From Lysobacteraceae bacterium (GTDB lineage Bacteria > Pseudomonadota > Gammaproteobacteria > Xanthomonadales > Rhodanobacteraceae): 64,000 bases of DNA. The notes below the pieces were generated by a model. The model had not been told where the DNA came from. It did not search any database and saw nothing but the letters and a program-made list of their open reading frames with translations. Made by a program: the position numbers and the translations under genes. Below are positions 8,990 through 18,425 of this stretch, in pieces; within the stretch, counting starts at the first letter, position 1, and every line of letters begins with the position of its first letter. The stretch covers positions 62,001-126,000 of the forward strand of contig JAJFUF010000045.1 in NCBI GenBank assembly GCA_021372495.1, read 5' to 3'.

Positions 8990-9469
8990 ATGGCCGCGGT
9001 CGTCGCGCCCGGATTGCCGGAACTGCGCGCGATGCGCCGCGACGACCTCGCCCAGGTCGCCGCCATCGAGGCGGCCGCCTACGAATTCCCCTGGACGCCC
9101 GGCATCTTCCGCGACTGCCTCAACGCCGGCTACAGCAGTTGGGTGCTGGCGCAGGGCACGCAGGTGCTGGGCTACGGCATCCTTTCGGTGGCCGCCGGCG
9201 AGGCGCACGTGCTGAACGTGTGCGTGACGCCGGCCGAGCAGGGCAAGGGCCACGGCCGCCGCCTGCTGCACCGGCTGATCGACCTGGCGCGCTGGCACGG
9301 CGCCGAGCGCGTGTTCCTCGAAGTGCGCCCGTCCAACGCGCACGCGATCGCCATGTACGAGCGCGCCGGCTTCAACGAGATCGGCCGCCGCCCCAACTAC
9401 TACCCCGCGGCGCGCGGCCGCGAGGACGCGGTGGTGATGGCGATGGAGCTGCTGCCGCCGGAGCGGTAA
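8990..9469 (+). CDS. rimI: Ribosomal protein S18 alanine N-acetyltransferase
   Basis: This 159-residue GNAT enzyme acetylates the N-terminal alanine of ribosomal protein S18. The acetyl-CoA loop is visible as VTPAEQGKGHGRRLL, and the C-terminal part reads EVRPSNAHAIAMYERAGFNEIGRRPNYYP, both diagnostic of RimI. The ATG lies one base after the preceding stop, so translation is probably coupled to the holD-like gene. It converges on valS with a REP element in between. Confidence 0.93.
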   Translation: MAAVVAPGLPELRAMRRDDLAQVAAIEAAAYEFPWTPGIFRDCLNAGYSSWVLAQGTQVLGYGILSVAAGEAHVLNVCVTPAEQGKGHGRRLLHRLIDLARWHGAERVFLEVRPSNAHAIAMYERAGFNEIGRRPNYYPAARGREDAVVMAMELLPPER

Positions 9470-9521
9470 CGGCGGAATGCCGCGGAACGTGCCGCGTTCC
9501 GGGCCGGCTGGCCCGCGACGG

Positions 9522-9545
9522 CGGGTGGGGCGGGATCCGCCCTAC
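9522..9545 (-). repeat. Solo GTAG REP providing the valS stop codon
   Basis: On the minus strand the element reads GTAG-GGCGGATCCCGCC, a GTAG head plus a short palindrome, matching the heads of the elements at 1076-1167 and 46134-46220. The TAG of the head (9544-9542) is the stop codon of valS. Confidence 0.65.
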
Positions 9546-12316
9546 AGCGCCGCCAATCGCGCCGCCTGCTCGCGCAGGCCGGTCAGCGTGGCGGTGAAGT
9601 CGGCGAGGCGCTCGCGCTCCTGCCCGACCACCGCGGCAGGCGCGTTCTGCACGAAGTTGGCGTTGCCGAGCTTGCCGTTGCACTTGGCGATCTCGGCCTC
9701 GATGCGCCTGATTTCCTTGTCGAGGCGCGCGCGCTCGGCGCCGACGTCGATCAGCCCGGCCAGCGGGATCAGCAGGCGCAGCTCGCCGACCATCGCCACC
9801 GCGCTGGCCGGCTCGGCCTCGCCGTCGTCCAGCCAGCGCTGCGTCTCGATGCGGCCGAGGAAGCCGATTTGCGCCGCGAACCGGGTCGCGCGCAGGCGGT
9901 CGTCCGCGCCGCCGCCGGCGAGCAGCAACGGGATGGTGCGGCCGGGCGCGATGTTCATCTCGCCGCGGATGCGGCGAATGCCGGTCAGCACGTCCTTCAG
10001 CCACTGGATCCCGGTTTCGGCGGCGCTGTCCGCGGCGATCTCGCCGGCCTCGGGATAAGGGCGCAGCATCACCGTGTCGCCGGCGATGCCGAGCTTGGGC
10101 GCGACTTCCTGCCAGATCGCCTCGGTGACGAACGGGATCAGCGGGTGCAGCGCGCGCAGCAGCGCCTCCAGCACGTGCAGCAGGGTGTGGCGCGTCGAGT
10201 CCGCGGCGGCGCGGTCGCTGCCGTTCAGCGCCGGCTTGGCCAGCTCCAGGAACCAGTCGCAGAACTCGTTCCAGGTGAACTCGTACAGCGCCTGCGCCAC
10301 CAGGTCGAAGCGGTAGGCGGCGAACTGCGCCTGCACTTCGGCCAGCGTGCGCGCGAGGCGCGCCATGATCCAGCGCTCGGCCTCGGTGACGGCGGCCGGC
10401 GCGCCGGCCGGCGCGGCGAAACCTTCGGCGTTCATCAGCACGAAGCGCGCGGCGTTCCACAGCTTGTTGCAGAAGTTCCTGTAGCCGCCGCAGCGGTCGA
10501 GGTCGAACTTGATGTCGCGGCCGTGCGTGGCCAGCGAGGCGAAGGTGAAGCGCAGCGCGTCGGCGCCGAACGCCGGGATGCCCACAGGGAATTCCTTGCG
10601 CGTGGCGGCCTCGATCTTTTTCGCCATCTGCGGCTGCATCAGGCCGCGGGTGCGCTTCGCCACCAGCGATTCGAGGTCGATGCCGTCGATCAGGTCGAGC
10701 GGATCGAGCACGTTGCCCTTCGACTTCGACATCTTCTGGCCGTCCTTGTCGCGGACCAGGCCGGTGATGTAGACGTCCTTGAACGGCACGCGGCCGGTGA
10801 AGTGGTCCGTCATCATGATCATGCGGGCCACCCAGAAGAAGATGATGTCGAAGCCGGTGACCAGCACCGAGGTCGGCAGGTAGCGGTCGTAGCCGTACTT
10901 CGCCATGTCGCCGGCGTCGGGCCAGCCCAGCGTCGAGTGCGACCACAGCGCCGAGCTGAACCAGGTTTCCAGCACGTCCTCCTCGCGCCGCAGGGTGGGC
11001 TCCAGCCCACCGCTCTTCGCCGCCTGCGCGATCGCGTCCTCTTCGTTGCGCGCGACGTAGGCGTTGCCGGCGTCGTCGTACCACGCCGGGATGCGGTGCC
11101 CCCACCAAAGCTGGCGGCTGATGCACCAGTCCTGGATGTTGCCCAGCCAGTGCCGGTAGGTGCTGACCCAGTTCTCCGGCACGAAGCGCACGCTGCCGTT
11201 CTCGACCAGCTCGAGGCCGCGTTCGGCGAGACCGTCCATCTTCACGAACCACTGCCAGGTGAGGTACGGCTCGATCACCTGCCCGGTGCGGTCGCCGCGC
11301 GGCACCATCAGCTTGTGCTTCTTCTCCTCGACCAGCAGGCCGGCGGCTTCGAGGTCGGCGAGCACGGCCTTGCGCGCGTCGTAGCGGTCGAGGCCGCGGT
11401 ATTTGGCCGGCGCGGCGTCGTTGATCTTCGCCTCGTCGGTGAAGATGTTCAGCAGCGGCAGCCCATGGCGCTGGCCGACCGCGTAGTCGTTGAAGTCGTG
11501 CGCCGGCGTGACCTTGACCACGCCGGTGCCGAATTCGCGGTCGACGTAGTCGTCGGCGATGATCGGGATCTCGCGCTCGACGAGCGGCAGGCGCACGGTC
11601 CTGCCGACCAGGTGCGCGTAGCGCTCGTCCTCGGGATGCACCATCACCGCGACGTCGCCCAGCATGGTCTCCGGGCGCGTGGTGGCGACCACCAGTTGCC
11701 CCGAGCCGTCGGCCAGCGGGTAGGCGATCGACCACAGCTTGCCGTCCTCCTCCTCGTTGACCACCTCGAGGTCGGAGATCGCGGTCTTCAGCACCGGGTC
11801 CCAGTTGACCAGGCGCTGGCCGCGGTAGATCAGGCCTTCCTCGTACAGGCGCACGAAGGTCTCGACGACCGCGCGCGACAGGCCCTCGTCCATGGTGAAA
11901 CGCTCGCGGCTCCAGTCGCCGGACACGCCGAGGCGGCGCATCTGCCGGCCGATGGTGTCGCCGGACTGCGCCTTCCACTGCCAGATGCGCTCGACGAATT
12001 GCTCGCGGGTGAAGTCGCCGCGGGTCTTGCCCTCGGCGGCGAGCTGGCGCGTCACCACCATCTCGGTGGCGATGCCGGCGTGGTCGGTGCCGAGCTGCCA
12101 CAGGGTGTCGCGGCCGCGCATGCGGTGGTAGCGGATCAGCGTGTCCATGATCGTGTGCTGGAACGCGTGACCCATGTGCAGCGTGCCGGTGACGTTCGGC
12201 GGCGGCAGCATGATGCAGTAGGGCGCGCCGGCGCCGGACGGCTTGAAGTAGCCGTGCTGCTCCCAGTGGGCGTACCACTTCGATTCGATCGGGGCGGGCT
12301 CGAAACTCTTGTCCAT
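9542..12316 (-). CDS. valS: Valyl-tRNA synthetase
   Basis: This 924-residue class I synthetase charges tRNA-Val and edits mischarged threonine. The HIGH-type signature is HMGH at residues 47-50 in [15 protein letters not shown], and the KMSKS loop is at about residue 527 ([13 protein letters not shown]). The C-terminal 65 residues form the valine-specific coiled coil ([21 protein letters not shown]). Start is the ATG at 12316; upstream in-frame sequence lacks homology. The stop codon coincides with the head of a REP element. A TACAAT box about 60 bases upstream is a likely promoter. Confidence 0.97.
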   Translation of the reverse strand: MDKSFEPAPIESKWYAHWEQHGYFKPSGAGAPYCIMLPPPNVTGTLHMGHAFQHTIMDTLIRYHRMRGRDTLWQLGTDHAGIATEMVVTRQLAAEGKTRGDFTREQFVERIWQWKAQSGDTIGRQMRRLGVSGDWSRERFTMDEGLSRAVVETFVRLYEEGLIYRGQRLVNWDPVLKTAISDLEVVNEEEDGKLWSIAYPLADGSGQLVVATTRPETMLGDVAVMVHPEDERYAHLVGRTVRLPLVEREIPIIADDYVDREFGTGVVKVTPAHDFNDYAVGQRHGLPLLNIFTDEAKINDAAPAKYRGLDRYDARKAVLADLEAAGLLVEEKKHKLMVPRGDRTGQVIEPYLTWQWFVKMDGLAERGLELVENGSVRFVPENWVSTYRHWLGNIQDWCISRQLWWGHRIPAWYDDAGNAYVARNEEDAIAQAAKSGGLEPTLRREEDVLETWFSSALWSHSTLGWPDAGDMAKYGYDRYLPTSVLVTGFDIIFFWVARMIMMTDHFTGRVPFKDVYITGLVRDKDGQKMSKSKGNVLDPLDLIDGIDLESLVAKRTRGLMQPQMAKKIEAATRKEFPVGIPAFGADALRFTFASLATHGRDIKFDLDRCGGYRNFCNKLWNAARFVLMNAEGFAAPAGAPAAVTEAERWIMARLARTLAEVQAQFAAYRFDLVAQALYEFTWNEFCDWFLELAKPALNGSDRAAADSTRHTLLHVLEALLRALHPLIPFVTEAIWQEVAPKLGIAGDTVMLRPYPEAGEIAADSAAETGIQWLKDVLTGIRRIRGEMNIAPGRTIPLLLAGGGADDRLRATRFAAQIGFLGRIETQRWLDDGEAEPASAVAMVGELRLLIPLAGLIDVGAERARLDKEIRRIEAEIAKCNGKLGNANFVQNAPAAVVGQERERLADFTATLTGLREQAARLAAL

Positions 12317-12376
12317 GCGTGCGTCGCCGGCGGGCGCCGCGTGGGCGGCGCGCGCGAAGAATGCGGGGAAGGGGCG

Positions 12377-12382
12377 ATTGTA
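12377..12382 (-). promoter_or_regulatory. Candidate -10 box of valS
   Basis: TACAAT on the minus strand, about 60 bases before the valS start codon, in a GC-rich context; no clear -35. Confidence 0.5.
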
Positions 12383-12506
12383 CGGGCGCGCGGGCCTGCG
12401 CCCAAGCCGCGGAGCGGTCGCCACGCGGCGCGCCGCCGCCGCGTGCGTGCGGCGTCATGCCCGCTTTCGCGGGAAGGGGATCAGGAAACGGTGCGGCGCG
12501 CGCGGC

Positions 12507-13586
12507 TCATCCGCGCGGTTCGCGGATCGCGCGGCCCGCCGCGTGCACGGCATCGACCAGCGCCTTGACGTGCTCCGGCTCCACCCCGGGCGTGACGCCG
12601 TGGCCGAGGTTGAACACGTGGCCGGGGTGCGGGCCGAAGTCGGCGATCGCCGCTTCGACCTCGGCGCGGATTACCTCCGGCCGCGCCAGCAGGATCGCCG
12701 GATCGAGGTTGCCCTGCAGCGCCACGCGCGCGCCGACGCGCCGGCGCGCCTCGCCCAGCGTGATCGTCCAGTCCAGGCCCAGCGCCGCGCAGCCGGTGTC
12801 GGCCATCGCTTCGAGGTGGCCGTTGGCACCCTTGGCGAACAGGATCAGCGGCACCTCGCGCGCGGCCGGGTCGGCCCCGAGCGCCGCCGCGACCTGCGCG
12901 TGGTAGCGCAGCGAGAACTCGCGGAACTGCGCCGGCGCCAGCAGCCCGCCCCAGGTGTCGAACACCATCAGCGCCTGCGCGCCCGCGGCGACCTGCGCGG
13001 CGAGATAGCGCGCCACCGCCTGTGCCAGCGTGTCCAGCAGGCGGTGCATCAGCGCCGGCTCGTTCCAGGCCAGCGCCTTGACGCGCGCGAAGTCGCGCGA
13101 GCCCTCGCCCTCGACCATGTAGCAGGCCAGCGTCCACGGGCTGCCGGCGAAGCCGATCAGCGGCGCGCGGCCGGCCAGCTCGCGGCGGATCAGGCGTACC
13201 GCGTCCGTCACGTAGCGCAGCTCGGTTTCCGGATCGGGCACGTGCAGCCGCGCGATGTCGTCGGCGCTGCGCACCGGGCGTTCGAATTTCGGGCCTTCGC
13301 CGTCGGCGAAGTACAGGCCGAGCCCCATCGCGTCGGGCACGGTGAGGATGTCGGAGAACAGGATCGCGGCGTCGAGCTCGAAGCGCGCCAGCGGCTGCAG
13401 GGTCACCTCGCAGGCCAGCTCCGGCGTCTTCGCCAGTGCCAGGAAGCTGCCGGCGCGCGCGCGCGTGGCGCGGTATTCCGGCAGGTAGCGCCCGGCCTGG
13501 CGCATGATCCACACCGGCGTGGTGTCGGTCGGCTGGCGGCGCAGCGCGTGCAGGAAGCGGTCGTTGTGCGGCACGTCACTGGCCAT
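12507..13586 (-). CDS. hemE: Uroporphyrinogen decarboxylase
   Basis: This 359-residue enzyme decarboxylates the four acetate side chains of uroporphyrinogen III to give coproporphyrinogen III in haem synthesis. The substrate-binding signature [11 protein letters not shown] is at residues 29-39, and [16 protein letters not shown] in the middle is also diagnostic. Length is typical. The ATG at 13586 lies inside the end of the upstream WGR-domain gene (11-base overlap), so the two are co-translated or coupled. Confidence 0.97.
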   Translation of the reverse strand: MASDVPHNDRFLHALRRQPTDTTPVWIMRQAGRYLPEYRATRARAGSFLALAKTPELACEVTLQPLARFELDAAILFSDILTVPDAMGLGLYFADGEGPKFERPVRSADDIARLHVPDPETELRYVTDAVRLIRRELAGRAPLIGFAGSPWTLACYMVEGEGSRDFARVKALAWNEPALMHRLLDTLAQAVARYLAAQVAAGAQALMVFDTWGGLLAPAQFREFSLRYHAQVAAALGADPAAREVPLILFAKGANGHLEAMADTGCAALGLDWTITLGEARRRVGARVALQGNLDPAILLARPEVIRAEVEAAIADFGPHPGHVFNLGHGVTPGVEPEHVKALVDAVHAAGRAIREPRG

Positions 13587-13836
13587 GCGGCGGCTCCAGG
13601 CCTTGGGCGAACATCACCTTGTAGCCGCGCTTGAGCTGCGCGTCGCGCGCGTGCTCGAAGGCGTTCAGTGCCGCGTCGCGCTCCAGGTAGACCTCGCGCC
13701 TCAGCGACGCGCGCCCGCCCTGCAGGCCCCACTCGCGGTACAGCGTCCAGCCGCCGAGCAGATCCTGCTCGAGCACGAGCTGGTAGTACCGCGGGGCCTC
13801 GCTGGCCGCGGGCTTGGTCTGCATGTAGATGCGCAT
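13576..13836 (-). CDS. Stand-alone WGR domain protein
   Basis: An 86-residue protein consisting of almost nothing but a WGR domain: [28 protein letters not shown] contains the WGR-like core (EWGLQGG), followed by a helix rich in Ala and Arg (residues about 50-70). WGR domains occur in PARPs and in small bacterial proteins and are thought to bind nucleic acid; the role of the free domain is unknown. A TACAAT box ends six bases before the ATG at 13836, which favours this start over the ATG at 13824 and suggests a leaderless mRNA. It overlaps hemE. Confidence 0.8.
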   Translation of the reverse strand: MRIYMQTKPAASEAPRYYQLVLEQDLLGGWTLYREWGLQGGRASLRREVYLERDAALNAFEHARDAQLKRGYKVMFAQGLEPPHGQ

Positions 13837-13842
13837 GCGGGG

Positions 13843-13848
13843 ATTGTA
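13843..13848 (-). promoter_or_regulatory. Candidate -10 box for a leaderless WGR-hemE transcript
   Basis: TACAAT followed by six bases and then the ATG at 13836. Transcription would start at or next to the A of the start codon. No Shine-Dalgarno sequence is present. Confidence 0.5.
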
Positions 13849-13900
13849 GCCGGACGGCCGGGGGCGACGGCGGGGCGCGCATTGTAGCGGGATGGAAGTT

Positions 13901-13980
13901 GGGGAGTGGGGAGTGGGGAGTGGAAAAGCTCGAGCTGCGCGGATCGCGTGTCGCCCCGCGTTATTTCGTCCCTACTCCCT
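13901..13980. repeat. Heptamer-array element between the WGR gene and aroB
   Basis: Three perfect copies of GGGGAGT (13901-13921) run into GGAAAAGCT (13922-13930). A shorter inverted arm, CCTACTCCCT (13971-13980), lies about 40 bases further and overlaps the last codons of aroB. It has the same layout as the elements at 24101-24244 and 29184-29453 and shares the GGAAAAGCT junction with the latter. The rest of this roughly 130-base gap holds nothing recognisable. Confidence 0.7.
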
Positions 13981-15057
13981 TTTCCCCAGCACGGTGCGCA
14001 CGGCAGCGGCGTCGACGCCCGCCACGATCTCCGCGCGGCCGACGCCGCGCCACAGGATCAGGCGCAGGCCGGCGGCGTCGTTTTTCTTGTCCAGCGCCAT
14101 GCGCGCCAGCAGCGCATCCGCGTCGGCGCCGGGCGGCGGCGCCAGCGGCAGGCCGAGCCGCGCCAGCAGCGCGCGCAGGCGTTCGGCGTCGGCGGCACCG
14201 GCCAGGCCGAGGCGCGCCGACAGCCGTGCCGCCAGCAGCATGCCGATCGCCACCGCCTCGCCGTGCCGCAGCGTGCCGTAGCCGCACTCGGCTTCCAGCG
14301 CGTGGCCGAAGGTGTGGCCGAAGTTGAGCAGCGCGCGCTCGCCCCGCTCGGTTTCGTCGCGGACGACCACGCCGGCCTTGTACGCGCAACTGTGCGCGAT
14401 CGCCTCGACCAGCGCGTCGGCGTCGTGCGCGGCGAGCGCGTCGGCGCGCGCTTCCAGCCAGGCGAAGAACGCGGCGTCGCCGAGCGCGCCGATCTTGGCC
14501 ACCTCGGCCAGCCCGGCGCGGTATTCGCGCCCGGGCAGGGTGGCCAGGGTGTCGGTGTCGGCGACCACCGCGCGCGGCTGGTGGAAGGCGCCGACCAGGT
14601 TCTTGCCGGCCGGCAGGTTGACCGCGGTCTTGCCGCCGACCGAGGAATCGACCATCGCCAGCAGCGTGGTCGGCATCTGCATGAAGTCGATGCCGCGCAT
14701 CCAGCACGCCGCGGCGAAGCCGGCGAGGTCGCCGATCACGCCGCCGCCCAGCGCGATCACGCAGGCGTCGCGCGTCGCGCCCAGCGCGGCCAGCGCGTCG
14801 AACGCGCGCGCACAGTTGTCCAGCGTCTTGTGCGCTTCGCCGTCGGGCAGCACCAGTGCGGCGTGGGCGAGGCCGCCCAGTCCGGCGACGACGCGGTCGA
14901 GGTACAGCGGCGCCACCGTCGCGTTGGTCACCACCAGCGCGTGCCGGCCGCGGATGCCCGCACGCCACCGCGCGGCGTCGCCGAGCAGGCCGGGGCCGAT
15001 CCGGATCGGATAGCGGCGTTCGCCCAGCGCCACCTCGAGCTCGCGCACGCCGCTCAT
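13972..15057 (-). CDS. aroB: 3-dehydroquinate synthase
   Basis: This 361-residue enzyme converts DAHP to 3-dehydroquinate, the second step of the shikimate pathway. The NAD-binding [22 protein letters not shown] region and the metal-binding [12 protein letters not shown] motif (His pair) are present. It starts four bases inside the end of aroK (ATGA overlap), the usual aroK-aroB arrangement. The last codons (GGGAAAAGGGAGTAG) run into a heptamer repeat arm, so the extreme C-terminus may have been altered by that element. Confidence 0.97.
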   Translation of the reverse strand: MSGVRELEVALGERRYPIRIGPGLLGDAARWRAGIRGRHALVVTNATVAPLYLDRVVAGLGGLAHAALVLPDGEAHKTLDNCARAFDALAALGATRDACVIALGGGVIGDLAGFAAACWMRGIDFMQMPTTLLAMVDSSVGGKTAVNLPAGKNLVGAFHQPRAVVADTDTLATLPGREYRAGLAEVAKIGALGDAAFFAWLEARADALAAHDADALVEAIAHSCAYKAGVVVRDETERGERALLNFGHTFGHALEAECGYGTLRHGEAVAIGMLLAARLSARLGLAGAADAERLRALLARLGLPLAPPPGADADALLARMALDKKNDAAGLRLILWRGVGRAEIVAGVDAAAVRTVLGKRE

Positions 15058-15602
15058 GCGACCTCCGTCGGCGCGAGGCGGCGCCAGTGCGCGTCGATCA
15101 GCTCGGCCGTCCGCTCGCAGGCGGACTGCACCGTCTCGCGCCGCCCCGGCACGATCAGGTCGGCCAGCGCGCGGTACAGCGGGTCGCGTTCGCGGTTCAG
15201 CGCGTCGAGGCGCTCGCGCCGGTCGGGCGCGGCCAGCAGCGGGCGCTGGCGGTCGCGCGCCAGCCGTTCCATCTGGTCGTCGAGCTGCGCCTGCAGGTAG
15301 ACCACGAAGCCGCGCGCGGCGAGCAACCGGCGGTTGGCCTCGGCCAGCACGACGCCGCCGCCGGTGGCCAGCACGGTGCCGGCGCGGGCGCTACACTCGT
15401 CGAGCAGCGCCGCTTCGCGGCGGCGGAAGCCGGCTTCCTGCTCGAGTTCGAAGATCAGCGGGATCGCCGCGCCGGTGCGCAGCTCGATTTCGTGGTCGAG
15501 GTCGACGAACGGCATGCCGTAGCGCACCGCCAGCGCGCGGCCGATCGAGGTCTTGCCCGCGCCCATCGGGCCGATCAGGAACAGGTTGGACGAAGGATTC
15601 AT
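15054..15602 (-). CDS. aroK: Shikimate kinase
   Basis: This 182-residue P-loop kinase phosphorylates shikimate. The Walker A motif [11 protein letters not shown] is at residues 11-21; DLDHEIE and the shikimate-binding ATGGGVV segment follow, then the lid RDRQRPLL. It is the first gene of an aroK-aroB operon with a four-base overlap. The ATG at 15602 is preceded by a TGCTAGCAT box that ends only six bases upstream, so the mRNA may be leaderless. Confidence 0.96.
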   Translation of the reverse strand: MNPSSNLFLIGPMGAGKTSIGRALAVRYGMPFVDLDHEIELRTGAAIPLIFELEQEAGFRRREAALLDECSARAGTVLATGGGVVLAEANRRLLAARGFVVYLQAQLDDQMERLARDRQRPLLAAPDRRERLDALNRERDPLYRALADLIVPGRRETVQSACERTAELIDAHWRRLAPTEVA

Positions 15603-15608
15603 GCGGCG

Positions 15609-15617
15609 ATGCTAGCA
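15609..15617 (-). promoter_or_regulatory. Extended -10 box of aroK
   Basis: TGCTAGCAT on the minus strand is an extended -10 (TGn plus TAGCAT). Six bases separate it from the aroK ATG, consistent with transcription starting at the start codon. Confidence 0.5.
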
Positions 15618-15658
15618 GCGCGCAGCAATTCCGCGGCAGCACGAAACAAGGGGGGCGT

Positions 15659-16510
15659 GTGCAGCGCGTGCTGATCGCCGGCTGCGGCGACGTCGGCGCG
15701 CGCCTCGCGGCGCGGCTGGTCGCGCGCGGCGACGCGGTGTGGGGCCTGCGGCGCAGCGCGCGAGCGCTGCCGCCGGGCGTGCGCCCGCTGCGCGCCGACC
15801 TCGCCGATCCGGCCACGCTGCGCGCCTTGCCCGGCGGCATCACCCAACTGGTCTACGCGGCGACGCCGGACGTGCGCGAGGAAGCGGCCTACCGGCGCAC
15901 CTTCCTCGACGGTCCGCGCCGCTTGCTCGCCGCGCTGGACACCGCGGCGCTGGCGCGCGTCGTGTTCGTCTCCTCCAGCGCGGTCTACGGCGAGCACGGC
16001 GGTGCATGGGTGGACGAGGCCACGCCGCCGGACCCGCCCGGTTTCAACGGCCGCGTGCTGCTGGAGGCGGAAGCGTGGCTGGCGGCGCAGCACTGGCCTG
16101 CAACCGCGCTGCGCCTGGCCGGCCTGTACGGCCCCGGCCGCACGCGCCTGCTCGAGGAGATCCGCGCCGGCCGTGCGCGCGCGCCGCGCGACCCGCCGTT
16201 CTGGGCGAACCGCATCCACGTCGACGACGCCGCGGCGGCGCTGGCGCTGCTGCTCAAGTTGCCGGCGCCTGCGCCGATCTATCTCGGCGTGGACGACACG
16301 CCGTTACCGCTGTCCGAGCTGTACGCGACGCTGGCTGGGCGCCTCGGCGCGCCGCCGCCGGCGGAGGGACCGCCGCCGGCCGGCATCGGCAGCAAGCGTC
16401 TCGCCAACGCGCGGCTGCGCGCCGCCGGCTTCGTGCCGTACTGGCCGGACGCGCGCGCGGGTTATGCCGCGCTGATCGCGCCCACCGGCGCGCCGCCGGC
16501 GGGCGCCTGA
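15659..16510 (+). CDS. NAD-dependent epimerase/dehydratase (extended SDR, YeeZ-like)
   Basis: This 283-residue protein has an N-terminal Rossmann nucleotide-binding motif (VLIAGCGDVGARLAARL, residues about 5-21), a VFVSSSAVYGEHGG segment typical of extended SDR/epimerases, and a later NRIHVDDAA motif. The active-site Tyr is in AVYG; the following Lys is not at the usual place (GRVLLEAE), as in several atypical SDR members. Substrate unknown. The GTG start at 15659 follows AAGGGGGG, a strong ribosome site. It is divergent from aroK, with only 56 bases between them. Confidence 0.85.
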   Translation: MQRVLIAGCGDVGARLAARLVARGDAVWGLRRSARALPPGVRPLRADLADPATLRALPGGITQLVYAATPDVREEAAYRRTFLDGPRRLLAALDTAALARVVFVSSSAVYGEHGGAWVDEATPPDPPGFNGRVLLEAEAWLAAQHWPATALRLAGLYGPGRTRLLEEIRAGRARAPRDPPFWANRIHVDDAAAALALLLKLPAPAPIYLGVDDTPLPLSELYATLAGRLGAPPPAEGPPPAGIGSKRLANARLRAAGFVPYWPDARAGYAALIAPTGAPPAGA

Positions 16511-16525
16511 TCGCATGAAAAGTTT

Positions 16526-16534
16526 TGTTACACT
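16526..16534 (+). promoter_or_regulatory. Extended -10 box upstream of the dodecin gene
   Basis: TGTTACACT fits an extended -10 (TGn plus TACACT), 51 bases before the dodecin ATG and just after the SDR stop codon. It would also transcribe the response regulator gene. Confidence 0.45.
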
Positions 16535-16585
16535 CGACGCGCGCGCCGGCCGCACGGCCCGCGGCCGGCGCGCAGAAGGAAACGC

Positions 16586-16786
16586 ATGGTGATTGCCAGG
16601 GTGATCGAAGTCAGTGCGTCCGCGCCGAAGGACATCGAGGATGCCGTGCCGCGCGGACTGGCGAAGGTTTCCAGGACGGCGAGGAACATCGAAGGCGCCT
16701 GGCTCAACGAGGCCGCGGTGACGACCGGCGACGGCGCGGTGAGCGAATGATGGGGCGACATGCGCGTCGACTTCACCGTCGACCGG
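16586..16786 (+). pseudogene. Dodecin-like flavin-binding protein, interrupted by an in-frame TGA
   Basis: The ATG at 16586 has an AAGGA ribosome site. The first 54 codons read as a dodecin: MVIARVIEVSASAPKDIEDA, then KVSRTARNIEGAWLNE with the flavin-stacking Trp. Codon 55 is TGA (16748-16750). Reading on in the same frame gives WGDMRVDFTVD, which matches the dodecin C-terminal strand, so the TGA sits where dodecins have Trp (family pattern EWRVNxxVTFxVD): a single G-to-A change. No further stop follows before the next gene's start at 16841. As written the product would lack its last strand. It is either a recent pseudogene, a truncated form or a sequencing error. The end given is the end of recognisable homology. 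Confidence 0.75.
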
Positions 16787-16840
16787 GCCGGATGGACACC
16801 GCAGCGGATACCGGATTACGGAGAGGGGGTTAGCGGCGCG

Positions 16841-17539
16841 ATGAACATGCGCGGTTGGGTGATCGGGTTTCTCGAGGACGACCCGGACCAGGCCGGCCTG
16901 ATCCAGCTCTGGCTGCAGCACGCCGGCTACCGCACCAGCCTGTTCGCCAGCGCTGCCGAGTTCCGGCGCCGCCTCGGCAGCGAGGCGGTCGACCTGCTGC
17001 TGCTGGACTGGATGCTCCCCGACGCCAGCGGCGTGGAGGTGCTGGAGTGGATCCGGCATTCCGCCAACGCCGACCTGCCGGTGGTGTTCCTGACCGCGCG
17101 CGCCGCGGAAGCCGACATCGTGCGCGGGCTCGAGGCCGGCGCCGACGACTACGTGGTCAAGCCGCCCAAGCAGGCCGAGCTGCTGGCGCGCGTCGCCGCG
17201 GTGCTGCGCCGGCGCGTCGGCGAGCCGGAGGCGCCGACCACGCTGGAACTGACGCCCTACACGTTCGACCTGCCGCGGCGCCGGGCCGCCGTCGATGGTC
17301 GCGACGTCGAGCTGACCCAGCGCGAGTTCGACCTGGCCAGCTACCTGTTCCGCCGCCACGGCCGCATCGTCAGCCGCGACGCGCTGCTGGAAAACGTGTG
17401 GAACCTTGGTCCCAGCATCACCACGCGCACGGTCGACACCCACGTCAGCCGCCTGCGCAAGAAGCTGGAGCTCAACGGCGAGCACGGCTGGCGCCTGACC
17501 GCCGTGTACCAGCACGGCTACCGGCTAGAGCAGGCCTGA
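16841..17539 (+). CDS. OmpR/PhoB-family response regulator (orphan)
   Basis: This 232-residue protein has a receiver domain (acidic pocket E12-D13-D14, phospho-acceptor D56 in LLLLDWMLPD, K107 in DDYVVKPP) and a C-terminal winged-helix DNA-binding domain (TQREFDLASYLFRRHGRIVSR to TRTVDTHVSRLRKKL). No histidine kinase gene is adjacent, so its partner is elsewhere. The start at 16841 (MNMRGWVIGF) follows GGAGAGGGG at a rather long distance; the frame is open back to the TGA in the dodecin gene. Its 3' end overlaps the convergent kinase gene by 15 bases. Confidence 0.92.
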   Translation: MNMRGWVIGFLEDDPDQAGLIQLWLQHAGYRTSLFASAAEFRRRLGSEAVDLLLLDWMLPDASGVEVLEWIRHSANADLPVVFLTARAAEADIVRGLEAGADDYVVKPPKQAELLARVAAVLRRRVGEPEAPTTLELTPYTFDLPRRRAAVDGRDVELTQREFDLASYLFRRHGRIVSRDALLENVWNLGPSITTRTVDTHVSRLRKKLELNGEHGWRLTAVYQHGYRLEQA

Positions 17540-18361
17540 GACGCGCCGCACCCTGCGGCTGCGGTCCAGGTCGATGCGCACGTCCGCGCGCGCCGGCAGC
17601 GTCGCCAGCGCGTGCCGGCTGAGGCGTTCGTAGTGGGCGACGAAGCGGCGCAGCGCTGCGGCGTCCATCGCGCGCGGCGCGCCGCGCCGGCGCAGCGCGT
17701 CCTCCTGCTGGTCGCGCCAGCGATGCACCGCCGCGAACGAGGGCGCCTGCAGCAGCACCAGCGCGTCGAGGCGCCGCCACAGCGGACGATACGCGCGCAG
17801 GGCCGCGTTCTCCGCGCGCCGCCAGCGGCCGTCGGCGTCCTCGCGGCGTTCCAGCGCGTTGCGCGGACGGGCCAGCGCCGCCGCGCGCTCGGGCCGCGCG
17901 CCGAGGCACCAGCCCTCGAGCACGATCAGGTCGGGAACGCGCGCGACGCGCGGCCAGCGCGACGGCGGCAGGCGCGTATCGCGGCCCTTGTCGAAGCGCG
18001 GCAGCCGCGCCGGGCGCCGCGGACTGGCCTGCGCCAGTGCGTCCAGCGTGCGTGCAAGCAGCTCGACGTCGTGCGTGCCCGGCACGCCGCGCGTGGCGAA
18101 CAGCGGGTGCACGCGGCGCGCCAGCGCGGCACGCGCGCGCCGGCCGTGGTAGCCGTCGTCCAGCGACAGCGCGACCGCATGCAGGCCGCAGCGCCGCGCT
18201 TCGCGCAGCAGCGCCTGCGCCAGCGTGCTCTTGCCGCTGCCCTGCAGGCCGGAAATGCCCAGCACGAACGGCCGCCGCGCGCGCCGCATGCGCGTGGCGT
18301 AGTGCCGCAGCAGCGGCGCGGCGAGCGCCGCCGGGCCCGTGCTAGCATCTTTCCCGATCAT
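17525..18361 (-). CDS. P-loop kinase of the D-glycerate 3-kinase type
   Basis: This 278-residue protein has Walker A at GLQGSGKST and the family-specific SLDDGYHGRRARAALA and GVPGTHDVELL segments seen in plant and cyanobacterial GLYK and bacterial relatives, plus DLIVLEGWCLGARP as the Walker B-like strand. Activity on D-glycerate is plausible but not shown; related enzymes phosphorylate other small molecules. The frame is open upstream, but the ATG at 18361 has a GGAG site and gives a sensible length. It converges on the response regulator gene with overlapping 3' ends. Confidence 0.8.
   Translation of the reverse strand: MIGKDASTGPAALAAPLLRHYATRMRRARRPFVLGISGLQGSGKSTLAQALLREARRCGLHAVALSLDDGYHGRRARAALARRVHPLFATRGVPGTHDVELLARTLDALAQASPRRPARLPRFDKGRDTRLPPSRWPRVARVPDLIVLEGWCLGARPERAAALARPRNALERREDADGRWRRAENAALRAYRPLWRRLDALVLLQAPSFAAVHRWRDQQEDALRRRGAPRAMDAAALRRFVAHYERLSRHALATLPARADVRIDLDRSRRVRRVSGLL
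18340..18348 (+). promoter_or_regulatory. Extended -10 box of pdxH
   Basis: TGCTAGCAT on the plus strand, 77 bases before the pdxH start and inside the first codons of the divergent kinase gene; identical to the box in front of aroK. Confidence 0.45.
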
Positions 18362-18425
18362 GCGCTCCGCCCCGGTCGCCGCGAGCATACCGGCGCGGGC
18401 GCCGCCACCGCATCCGCGAGGCCGC

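Noticed and set aside
9869..12568. An 899-codon plus-strand frame opposite valS
   Set aside because: Antisense shadow of valS; composition is His/Arg/Gln/Ala-rich nonsense and valS itself is certain.
16586..17539. A genuine dodecin-response regulator fusion protein
   Set aside because: It would need read-through of a TGA that serves as the ordinary stop codon elsewhere in the window; the regulator has its own plausible start at 16841.
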